From assembly GCF_024139115.2 (NCBI RefSeq), contig NC_085140.1:417644283-417708282 (forward strand): DNA of 64,000 bases. Direction: 5' to 3'. Below are positions 1 to 10,900 of the stretch, in pieces. The notes beneath the pieces are model-generated. The model worked only from the letters and a program-made list of their open reading frames with translations, was not told the origin of the DNA and ran no database searches. The translations under genes and the position numbers were made by a program. The DNA comes from Armigeres subalbatus. Lineage: Eukaryota > Arthropoda > Insecta > Diptera > Culicidae. Positions within the stretch are counted from its first letter, which is position 1; the number at the start of each line of letters is the position of its first letter.

Positions 1-640
1 GATATTCCTCAGGAATATCCTTCAGGAATTCATCCAGAAAATCCATCCGGAATTAATCATGAAGTTTCTACAGTTTCTATTGCTCAAGTTCCTCCAACAC
101 TGCCAAAAATATCTATATAAGATATATGTGTCGCCGTTATAAATTTTTGCAATAGCTCCACCCTAATATAATCGATATAGAACCACACATAAATTAAATA
201 ATTGCTAATACGAGACCACACATAAAGTTTATTTGGATATATATTTTATTAGTAGTTCGCGTGGAGAATGGTTATGTGTGCGCTGATATACATCATAAGT
301 TAAATCTATGGATTTTTGCCAATAAATATGTGTGGATTTTTAGTAGTGAAGAATTCCTCCTGAAAATCCTCCAGCAATTCCTTTATAAGTTCCTTCAGAA
401 ATTTCACCGGAAGTTCCTTTAATAAATCTTTCGGGAGTTTCAACAGGAATTCCAAGGGAAATTTCTTCAGCAGTCTTCCAGAAGTAATTAGAAGCTCCAT
501 CCAGAAGAAATGCGTATAAGTAATAAAAAGCTCCATCAGAAGTTTATCCGGAAGTTGCTCCAGGAATTTATCCGGATGTTCCCTTAGAAAGTTCACTGGA
601 TGTTTCTTCACGATCTTCACGGTAAGTTTTGAATCCCTCC
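1..640. repeat. degenerate short-period repeat tract
   Basis: Most of 1-80 and 340-640 is a loose, irregular repeat of roughly 12-18 bases around cores such as CCAGGAATT, CCTCCAG and CCGGAAG. It gives a 104-codon opposite-strand frame made of Leu/Lys/Phe/Glu repeats, which I read as a by-product of the repeat and not as a gene. Bases 80-340 are AT-rich with no recognisable feature. Confidence 0.5.
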
Positions 641-899
641 AACGATTTTTTTAAAAGAAACTTGGAAATATTCCACGTTGAAATTCAGTTAGATAATCCG
701 GTGGAGTTTTGATCAAAGACTCAGTAGAAAATCCAGGGAAAACTCTGTCTTGTGAAAATTTTACAGAATATTCTTGAATTCTGACAATTTGAGCGTAAAA
801 AAAAACATTATTAAAAACATCAGTAAAACAAGGAGGTTATTGAATTTATTTACGTATTGGATTTTGAAATTTCTCGCTGATAATCATAATTTTAATATT

Positions 900-1070
900 A
901 ACGCATTTGCCCAAAAGTACACGCGGCGTTCCCCAAAGGAAACGACGCACCGCGCTTTTTGCTGCCCGTATACTCGATTCTTATGGGGAGATAACATTGC
1001 GGCGTTTCCTAGGGTGCGGTTGTTCCTTTCGAATGGGAAACGCCGCGTGGAATCTTGTGCAAATGCGCTT
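900..1070. repeat. imperfect inverted repeat (foldback MITE-like)
   Basis: The left arm begins GCATTTGC and contains ACGCGGCGTT. The right arm, reverse-complemented, begins GCATTTGC and contains ACGCGGCGTTTCCC. Arms of about 55 bases flank a spacer of about 55 bases. The segment is more GC-rich than its surroundings. No clear target duplication was found. Confidence 0.5.
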
Positions 1071-1355
1071 TTGGAAACATTACAACAGCCGCGCGGTGTA
1101 TCGTATTGACAGCACCCCACAATATTGAAGACATTTGAAGACATTTTTAAACTACTGAGAAGACATTTGAAAATATCATCTGGCATCCCTGGTCACGACT
1201 GTCACGCCTCAGGCAGTACGCAGCCAATGTTATGGATTTTACACAGGTTCGGGCGAGAGAGCGCAAACGTATTCGTGAAATAATGTCGGAATCAGTAACA
1301 GTGTTCGTTTCGCACGACGACAGCGGTGGCTCGGGTGTCGGAAACAAAAGAACGG

Positions 1356-1406
1356 TGACGTCAAACTCACACCTCATGAATGAAATTTGGTGTGAGTTTG
1401 ACGTCA
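1356..1406. promoter_or_regulatory. CRE-containing perfect inverted repeat upstream of RBM17
   Basis: Two perfect 18-base inverted arms (1356-1373 and 1389-1406), each ending in the full CRE palindrome TGACGTCA, flank a 15-base loop. CAGCTG, an E-box core, follows within about ten bases. The structure lies about 210 bases upstream of the RBM17 start codon. TGACGTCA is the known CREB/ATF site; a role in RBM17 transcription is inferred from position only. Confidence 0.5.
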
Positions 1407-1612
1407 GCAATCAGCTGATCAGAAATGTTTACACTTTTTGAGCTACTAATACGAACAAAAGGCACGCTCAACCGGACCTGTATAAAATAAATGACATTGG
1501 TACGCAGCCGCAGCCATCAATCACAAACAAAAATAAATGTCAGCAAAGTTGAGTGCATTCATCGTATTTCCATCAGGAAAATCCACAATTAATTAGTAAA
1601 TTTTAAATAAAA

Positions 1613-3870
1613 ATGGCCCTTTACGACGATTTGGACACTAAGCAGGGTCCCGATAAAGTCGCTGGCTGGTCCTCCGGTATCAAGTTGCTCCAAACTCAAC
1701 TTCAAGTGAAGAAAGCGGCACAACCAACCATTCAGCCGAAGAATGTCTTGAGGAAACATGTAAGTCTTTTGGCAGGATTTTTATCAGCAGTAATATAAGT
1801 TTAACAAATATCTTTGAAAATTATTGTTTTTTAGGCTTTAACGCCGGTAGTTAATCTTAAAGCGAAAAAGGAGAATATTGATCTTTTTGGATTACTTCCA
1901 AGTAGCAGTCAGATATCAGTGGACAAACCGATCACGGTCACAACATCCATCCCCACCAGTAGTGGAAGCGGTGGAGATGCCTATAGCTGGGACGTTATTG
2001 ACGAGTACAACCCACTATGGCCAAACGAGTACGAAAAGTTAACCAAGGATCGGAAAGCGAAAGAACCGCCAAAGCAGCCGATGAACAATTACGGTGGACG
2101 CAACAGACGCGAATACAAACGAGGTTTAAATATGAACAAAATGCATGGTGGTGGTGGAGCCGGCGGTGGCGGGGGTGGAGGAGTCGGAGGCGGAGGCAAC
2201 GATGATGGTCCCGGAGGGAAGAAAAGTGGATTCGCCGGGCGTCCATCGTCGGATGATGAAGAAGAGTTCCGACCAGGGTTGGCGTCTTCCGGTGCGGCGA
2301 TTGCCCCGCCGGCGTCTTTACAGGAATCAGTCGCACAAATTCCGGATGGATCGAAGTACGTACGAGTGGTTTTGTTTGTTAAATTAATAGATTTCTGAAG
2401 GGAGATATTTTAATTGTAGAATACCTAATCTTACTGCTTACGGAGGAAGCTCAGTTGCTGCCAAGATTATGGCCAAATACGGTTTCAGAGATGGCCAGGG
2501 ATTGGGTAAGCAGGAGCAAGGCATGTCCATGGCTTTGCAGGTTGAAAAGACATCTAAACGAGGGGGGCGTATTGTGCACGAGAAGGACATCAGCATGCCT
2601 CCGCCGGGTGAGATTCCAGCTGGTGCAGGAGCGTCGACCTCGGCGGCACAGGCTTCGTCGTTTGCATCGGAACCGTCGATAACGGAAATCATGAAATCGC
2701 CGAGTAAAGTTGTGCTACTAAGGGTGAGTATCTGAAAATTACAGGACATGAATAAGGATTAAGGTGACATGTGAATTGCTGGCATCGACAATTCTATCAG
2801 GAACCGATTAAGGATTTCAAATTAGAAAAAGGTTGACCATAAAATAGGGGCTGAGAAAGAAGATGGTAAAATTTGTTCTCGCCTTTATTGATTTCTAGTA
2901 CATATGCTTCAATTTATGTAGGGGAAAAGACGGCTTTGGCAGGTTTTGATCAGGGGGGTTTTTGTCGACCGAATTTGATTAAATTTGGCCACAATATTCT
3001 TTGATATGCAAAGAATGTTTGAGCCAAATTTGAGCATAATCAGTTATAAAAAAAACCCCTGACAATAATAGAACAAATCCTGCCAAAGCCGTCATTTCCC
3101 CCACCTATATTATAATATTTAAAGATGTTTTTCGGAATATTTTTTGAAGCCGTGCGAAAATAATATTAACCAAAACGATCGTTACAAAGTTCGATCAAAT
3201 AACGAAATAATGATGGGACGTTTTTGATTACTTATGAATGAACAAAATGTCGGACTGTAGAATACCTATTTACAATGACGAGTGTTTGAATATATGTATT
3301 ACGTATATTTTTTACTGTCATTTATTTGTGACGTTTGTGGACGATTCGTTGTTATTTCTTTTTATGTAATGTTGGGTAAATTATGGTACAAGGCTCGATG
3401 CTTACGTAGCGTCTTTTCGATGCCGCTGAAAAAATGTGCAAAAACCCAACGCAAAAACATATGCACGATCCATTTGATGCAAGGTTTTGACAGCACTTAG
3501 GTTGGAACTTTTTAAAAACGAATTCGACATAAGGCATTTGCGTGGACGCAGCTCGCCCACAACAGAAGTTACGGATTATCAATACAACCATTTGCAGAAC
3601 ATGGTCGGGCCTGGCGACGTGGACGACGAATTGGAACCGGAAGTCAAAGACGAGTGCAACACCAAGTACGGCGACGTAGTCACTGTGGTGATCCATGAGA
3701 TTCCGAAAGTAGTGCCGGAAGAAACAGTTCGCATTTTTGTCGAGTTCAAGCGAATGGAAAGCGCCATCAAAGCCGTTGTGGATCTAAATGGTAGGTTCTT
3801 CGGTGGACGGCAAGTTCGAGCAGGTTTCTACAATCAGGAGCGATTCGACAGTATGGACCTTGATGGTTGA
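1613..3870 (+). CDS. RBM17: splicing factor 45 (RBM17/SPF45), 4 exons
   Basis: Coding exons are 1613-1759, 1835-2355, 2420-2723 and 3598-3870. All junctions are GT-AG and the phases close to 415 codons including TGA, giving 414 aa. The N-terminus (MALYDDLDTK, then the KLLQTQLQVKKA block) is the SPF45 signature. A G-patch lies at about residues 235-278 (YGFRDGQGLGK, ending KRGGR). A C-terminal RRM of the U2AF-homology (UHM) type lies at about 318-405, with the acidic helix DDELEPEVKDE and the diagnostic R-x-F loop (GRFFGGR). In known family members the protein acts in the nuclear spliceosome and the UHM binds U2AF ligand motifs in SF3b155 to influence 3' splice-site choice. Residues 154-173 form a Gly-rich tract in the variable linker. 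The start has a good context (AAAAATGG). A poly(A) signal follows the stop by 38 bases. Confidence 0.95.
2921..3102. repeat. MITE in RBM17 intron 3
   Basis: The ends form an inverted repeat: GGGGAAAAGACGGCTTTGGC at the left, and the reverse complement of GCCAAAGCCGTCATTTCCCC at the right. The interior is near-palindromic (TCAGGGGGGTTTTTGTCGAC and its counterpart). A second copy of the family lies at 25935-26115. No coding capacity. The rest of this 874-base intron (2724-3597) shows nothing else recognisable. Confidence 0.75.
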
Positions 3871-3908
3871 GCGAAGAAGTGTTTGAGAATGGGAGTGATT
3901 GGTGGTAT

Positions 3909-3914
3909 AATAAA
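3909..3914 (+). terminator. poly(A) signal of RBM17
   Basis: AATAAA lies 38 bases after the RBM17 stop codon, with T/GT-rich sequence about 20-40 bases further on. Only about 300 bases separate it from the stop codon of the convergent RNF123 gene. That short spacer holds no other feature I can identify. Confidence 0.7.
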
Positions 3915-4223
3915 CAATTTGTGTACTACAATGATTTTATGTTCTTTCCAGTATATTTTTCCAGAATACACAAGCAGAAAATAAAATAATGTGTAAAAAT
4001 GTCTTTCGAATAAAATTTACAATAATATCACTAACTATGAATAAGATGGGATAGGAATTGAATACTAATGATGGACCTTCTGCAGTAGCTACTTGAGGTT
4101 TATGACTAGATTTTTCAGAAAGCGAATACTCTTCAAAACATCTTTGATTATTTAAATTTTTGTCATGATGGAGCAAAAGCGTGTCTTAGCTAAAACTGGC
4201 AATAATTGGGATTATGTAATATT

Positions 4224-4938
4224 TTACAGCCGAGGGCTTCCACTAGGTCCATCGCCTTCGTCTACTGCTTGCGAAACATCATCCGTCTGCGATGAGCCGC
4301 TAGTCGTCGATAAAACTTTTAATGGGAGGCTGCTCTCGTAAATTACCGCTCCATCTATACGCACTACCTTCGAAATTGCCAGCTTGCAGTAGAAACACTG
4401 TTTGTTGTTCATTAAATGTTGGATTATACAATTCCTAAAAAAATATTTATATAAAAAATTAGAAGAAGAGCTGAAACTGTGTCAAATAAAAAGTAGAGTT
4501 GCTATTATTAAAATAAGAGCTAATATGTATATTATAATATTTGCTGTACATTTTAAATTCAAAAGCATCAACTTTATTTGTCTACGACCACAGTGTTAGA
4601 TGGACTAATATTTGCTAAAACACTTGTTTTTATGAAAGGATTTTTAACCGAGCTGAAAAATTGGCACTTTCATGCAAAATTTTGTAAAGTACAATAACTA
4701 ACTTCATTCATAGGATACAGTTATTTAAAAAAACTACAAAGGTTCGGGCGGTACACTTACTCGCAAGACTGATGCTGACAGGGATCAAAAACGGCCGAGT
4801 TTTGCTTGGCATAGCAGATGGGACATAGTGAATCCTCCGACAAAACAGTAATTTCCGATAGGAGAGTTTGGCGCAATTGAAGGATTTCTATCAGTCGACG
4901 AACCTTGTTCAATTCTTCTTTAGTAACATGACTCGGAT
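4224..4938 (-). CDS. RNF123: RNF123 exons 10-11: C3HC4 RING finger and tail
   Basis: The RING is split by an intron (4435-4760). Exon 10 carries CPICYAKQNSAVFDPCQHQSC and exon 11 adds C-x10-C-x2-C. Spacing is C1301-x2-C1304-x11-C1316-x-H1318-x2-C1321-x2-C1324-x10-C1335-x2-C1338, a complete C3HC4 zinc-binding set. The RING recruits E2 enzymes, so ligase activity should be intact. The remaining tail of about 50 residues is Ser/Asp/Gly-rich and ends PSGSPRL. Confidence 0.93.
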
Positions 4939-7900
4939 CTAGAAAGTGTGAGACAGTAACTACAAAATTTCCCCAATCAAAATAATCAAAACTTACAATC
5001 AGCCATGTTAAACTTGATTATCGGTGGATCCGGAACGATCTCTTTTACACCGATCATTGCCCGAAAAGGCGATGGCACCCTAACCTCATTCGTGAGCGGG
5101 TCGATGTGAGCCCTCATTTTCGGATCGAAATTGCCCCTGGGAGCTTGTTGACTAGAGGCCGCTATCGGAGTTTTAATCTCCCCCAAGGCAAACTCCAAAC
5201 TAGTGATGTGGAAACTGGTATCCGTTAGTAAGTGCTTTGATATGCGAGGAATCTTCGTGGCATTAAAATCAGAAGTACTGTTTCCGCTACTTGTTTCAAT
5301 GCTACTAGCGCTGGTACCATTGCTATTATCATCATCCAACAGTTCGTTCTTCATCAACGCCAGGAGAATACCGATCGCGGCGCTGATAATGGAAAAATGG
5401 GTCACATTGCTCAAATCTGGCAGGCAAAGGTCCATCACGTGTTGGAAACACCCGGGAGGAATAGTCACTCGAGATAACACTTGGATTGCGAGCTGTTTGA
5501 TGGAGTACATATTTGAGCAGAGCTTACTTTAGATTATTAACTTCACTTACTTGACAAATCCTTCCCAAAATAATCTCGCTATTAGCTCTCGATGCATCAT
5601 GCAGCAACCCCGGCGTTATGGTCAGTATCATCTCGAGGGCACGCATTAACGAAACGGTCAGCTCAAAGCACATCGAACAAATTTTCAGTTGCTTCGTTTC
5701 GATCACTTGTTGTTCATCACGTTGTGACACATTTTGAATCTAAGCGCCAGAAAAGAAGCATCAATAACCTTGAGAGAATAGAGTTAATTGTGGATTACTG
5801 ATGTTAGCTTACATCTTGCAGAATGTGAATAAACTCCGAGAAGGCCCAATTCAGCTGGGATAGTACTGAGTTCAGGAACGTTGTGCAATAGGGTTCATCA
5901 TTGCTGAGAATATCGCTGATCATCTTTTGAAAGTGTCTTGAAGGACAAGCAGGTGCAATCAGATGTAGCAACCCGGTGTGGGACCCATTCTTCGCTCTAC
6001 TTCGATACAGTCCTAGTGATCGTTCTACATGTTGGCCTGCTTGCCACACACATGGTGGACGAGATTCTCTGTATCCAAACCCATCTCCCAACCAGAATCT
6101 TAGTAGAAGCCAGTTACTTTGACCCCAGGCTCGATTCTCGTAGGGTCGCAGCAGTGCTCGCACAAAGGCTTGCTGGCTCTTGGGAGAGGCTTGCTCCAAA
6201 GCACGAATTCCCGCCTGATGACAAGTGAGCGATCCCAATGCCTGGATCAACGCGTCCTTACATGAAGCAAGAATCACTCGCGAATCTGCGAGATGCAACG
6301 CTAAAAAGTCAGCCGCCGAATTGATTAGCAGACTGTCGGCCGATAGATCATGTTGGATGCCGGTGTCATGGTAGCTGAAATCCAAAATGGTGTCCAGTAG
6401 TACGGGAATAACGTTGATGTAGGTTTCCGGAAGGAAAGAGAATAGAACGTCTTCTTCGCTGAATTGTCGTAACGTTTCGAACACGATGCCCATAAGCCAG
6501 CAGAGCAACGACCTGCGATGCGTTCCCAGTGCCACCGAACGGTACCATGCTTGTTTTCGGGCTAGTTCCATGGATCTTTTCTGGAATGAGAATTGGATTA
6601 TAGAATTAATAAAGCTGTGATAAATTCTCTAGGTTTAAAGTTAACAAGGTTGTATGCCATGCTCCAGAAAACCGATCCCCAAAATCTGTTCCCCAAAATG
6701 GCATTTCCTAGAACCATTCTCCGGAATGCCATTCCCCAGAACGATTCATTATCTAGAATGATATTCCTCAGAATACACCATACGGAAAATATTCTTCAGA
6801 AGACTCGCACTTATTTTCGCCATAACCCGATTCCACCGTATGATTTTTGTACGACAATTTATACTGGAGAAGGATCACAAACCTTTATTAGCTAATTTTG
6901 GTTCCAAGAAAGGCATTCAGTATATCTAGCCAACAGAAAGTGAGAACAGAAAGATTCGGTTATGTTGATATCCTGTCTCGTCTGATCAGCACTCACGTCT
7001 GTCCGAATGAAGAGTACTTTACCGCATCGACTGAACTGGAAGACATCGTTAATCAATTAGTGGAAGCGCTACCAGTCACGTTCAAAATGATTCAAGCAGG
7101 AACACAGTCGGATGCAGTATTGAAGCAGGTTAAGCAGTTTGTTAAGACAGAATTGCCGTCAAATCAGTCCAAAATCAGCGATCCACAGCTTTAACAGTTT
7201 TACCAGCGTCGGGGCAGTTTAGCCATTGTCACCGATTGCCTCACTTTCACTTATAGGGAACGACTGGTTATTCCATCAAAATTTCGAGATCGAGTTCTAA
7301 GAGTCCTACACAAAGGACACCCTGGAATATAAAGAATGCGGTCCATAGCATATAACCAGGCCTGGTAGCGGGTCACTTTTTAGTGACTTGGTCACTTTTT
7401 TCGGGCAAGTCACTAAAAAGTCTCTTTTTTCGACCTCAAGTCACTAAAGTCACTTTTTCTCGAAAAAAGTCACTTTTTTCAACTATTTTGAAACTATTGA
7501 CTATGATTTTTGAATGAAGCATTATGTAGCCATCGAATGATGCTTTGTTCATGGCGGAAATGAAATTACGGATCTTGGGAAAATGATTGCTCTAAAACTT
7601 CGCCAGCCATTTTACTCGCTGCTCTTATTGACATTTCACCAGTAGCTAATTGAAGTAAAACACCTTCAGAATTTATAAATTGGTATATGGTCATGCAAGC
7701 AGGAGGCCTGGATTTTTTGGATTTTTTTAACTATCAGGCTTTCTACAGTAATGGAAGGTGGGAGACTAGATTCCTGGAGAGACTTGATCCCTTGGGAGAC
7801 TTGAGCGTATTTTTCTAATAAATTCTCTAGACAAATGATCGTTATGTGGCGAGTTATTTTTCGGATTGGCAATTTTATTTACTCTATTATTTACTGTGTT

Positions 7901-10900
7901 TTGTCCAGGCTTGTAAAATGTCATCTGCATGTCATTTGACTAATTTGTTCCTAACTTTCTTTAGAAGCAAAATTTCTTCCATAATTTTGAATGTACTCAT
8001 AACGCTTGAGTAGGGTTATATTTTTGTCCAAGGGTACATTGCTCTAAGTATAACATCAAAGGCTGGAGAGTGAAAACTCTCCAAAATGTCACGTGTCATT
8101 TGACATAATGTCATTTGAATGACATTTTGCCTCCCACGCCCCAGATTACATATTTACAGCAAAGTCTCGTTAGACAAAGTTGTAGGCCCATTTAACCGCT
8201 ATAAGTTCGTCATACAACATGAATTGATAGCTATCTTCTGAAAAAAGTTCTGGGAAAATTATACAAACGAATGCAAATGACATTTTACAACGTTTTGTCC
8301 CTCCTGAAGATTTTTTAGTGGCCACGAAAAATTTGAACAACTCCTCCCAACAATGACCAAATGCTATCATTTTTTACAGCACAAAGCCATAAGTATGCTA
8401 AATTGTCCGTACTGATATAAAATCCTGCATTCAATTATAATTTCAGGATATTTGGATTTTTAGTTGTTGCCCCAATATGAGGAGACTTGATCTCTCATTA
8501 GTCACACATAAAATTGGCGAAAAAATTCAAGAAAATATAAATTGTGCTAAAGCGGATAATTTGTAGATATAGATGTAATGAAGGATTTGCTCGAAAAAAT
8601 ATTTATTGAGTAGATATCATTTAAAGGGGATTAGGACTCCCCAATTTTGAAGATTCCATGCGCTGTCGAATTCCATAGCAAAAATCATTCATGAATACGC
8701 ACAGCAAGTTGAAAAATCTGCGTATTTTGGAGGAAAAATATTTAAAAGTTCAGAGAGCACTTTTCTACTTTCATTAAAGCAAGTTCTTGGAGAAGGAACA
8801 ATACCCTCCGAATATTTTCAAATTCGACTTTTGAAAGCACTCCAAAAAATCAATTATGTATCAATAACAACAACAGTTGCATAACAGCAACATCATGCAT
8901 CCGTGAAGCTAAATTATACATTTCATTCGTGCTTAGAATGATAGGACCGTAACTGCATCAATTCATTGCTCTTCGTCGATGTTATCTTTTTATCAATGCA
9001 GCGAATTGCGGTAGTTGGCCGAAGATTGAATGGTTTGGTGTGATAAAAGATGATTGCACCAGACGCAGCAATCACGATTGTAACTTTGGAAACAGTTGAG
9101 CTATTAACGAAACAAATCGATTAAGAGAAAACGATTAATACCCTGATGTTTTGGTAAAATAAAAATATTTATTTTTAAATCGAAATAATGATATTTGCAT
9201 CTATGATTGTACAGCAATCGAGGGAAGATACATTAAATATGTAAGGGATCCTCAAAGTAATTTTGCTGCAAGAACATGAGAAAATTAAAGCCGTTTTTTC
9301 CTCCCAATATCCACTTCGCTCAATGTTTTAGAATTTTCCAATTAAGATGATAATTTATACATTTTAAATGGCATAAATGTAAAAGTTTCCAATATGAAAT
9401 ATTGTGATTTTTTTAGATTTTGTTAGATTTGTTAGCTTTTGATAACGAGCATTTAATTCCAGGCTCGTTGTTTCGTTTTGTACCAAAACGATCCGTACTG
9501 TTGTTTCTTTCGCATTAACAAAATTCCCTGGCACATATGACAAATCTGCAACTTTTTTAAGTAGGTATTCAGCTAATCCAGTGATCGTAATTTTCACTCA
9601 TTCTCACGAGAAGAGAATATTTCTTCACCCAGATTTTTGCCGAGAAATCATTTTTCGGGAAGAAACACAGATCTTGTAAGTGATAACCTTGTTTCGTTCA
9701 CTTTCGTGGCGCAGTCATTTGATTTGCTAGCAGGACTACTCATAATTTTGAGTAATCCTGGTTTTGACTGATATTTAGTAAAGTTTCCGTGGGATAAAAA
9801 AAGAGCGGCCAATACAATTTTACTTAGTAGCTGATCACTACTCGAGTTGATAAAAGTTAGCTTGCTTGATTTTCGTTTCTCTGCTGGATTCGTTATGAGA
9901 GAGTGGTGAGTGAAAGATGTTCTCCGCCACAAATTACGAAAAAAGATTCTTTTTCGGCAAAAGATATTTTAGTTACCAGAGAAACATTGTCGCTGTCGTC
10001 GCTGTCCGGAACATCTTTTGCTGGCGAGGATAGGGGATCTAAATGTCAATGAAGGAAAAATACATACGATTTGGCAGTTAGGTAACACACATGTTTCGGA
10101 CAGCAGAACAAAGGGAACCGAAGCGACAATCTTTATCTTGTAACTAAAATATCTTTTTTTTTTTACCCAAAAGCTCTTGAATTCGTCTCATCAAACTTGC
10201 AAGTGAAACTAAAAGTCACTATTTGATCACTTTTTCTGCAACTGAAAGTCACTATTTGGTCCCTTTTTTCGTCAGCTTTGGTCACTAAAGTCACTATTTT
10301 GAGCGGCATTGGTCGCTACCAGCCCTGCATATAACTACGTTTATTGGCCTGGAAATGACGAGCACATCAATCATCGTGTTCGCAGGTGCGTAGAATGTTC
10401 GAGAGCAGCCAATACCAACGGTAAAACCAACATGGAATCTTGGCCTACACCAGAAAAACCTTGGCAGCGGATTCATGCAGACTATGCTGGACGATTCGAC
10501 GGTAATTACTATTTGATTGTTGTCGACGCACTCACTAAGTGGCCAGAAGTCATCTCTACCAAACGTATTACAACGTCCGCTACAGTGGCCATGTCCCGTG
10601 AGATCTTTTCCAGGGGGAGGTACTGCCGGAAACAGCCATGACCTGACAGGAATTGTGTCAGATGGAAGCGAACTTCTCCATGGGGCCTCCCCACCCAGCT
10701 CGATATGTTCGGTATCAGTCGGTGGGATGGGTCCACCTACCATCCACCTACGCTGCCATCTGGCAACCGAAGTCAACTCGAGTGCCACGAAGCTCGAAAC
10801 ACTCCTCGTCTTTCCGGATGACCAGCCCGATTGGCATCATGCTCGCAATTAAGCAGGCTGCATCGTGTGATATCGTGAGGTAGGCAGATATCACTTTGAA

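Noticed and set aside
306..620. 104-codon minus-strand frame rich in Leu, Lys, Phe and Glu
   Set aside because: Composition follows directly from the degenerate short repeat in which it lies. No start context, splice sites or family resemblance.
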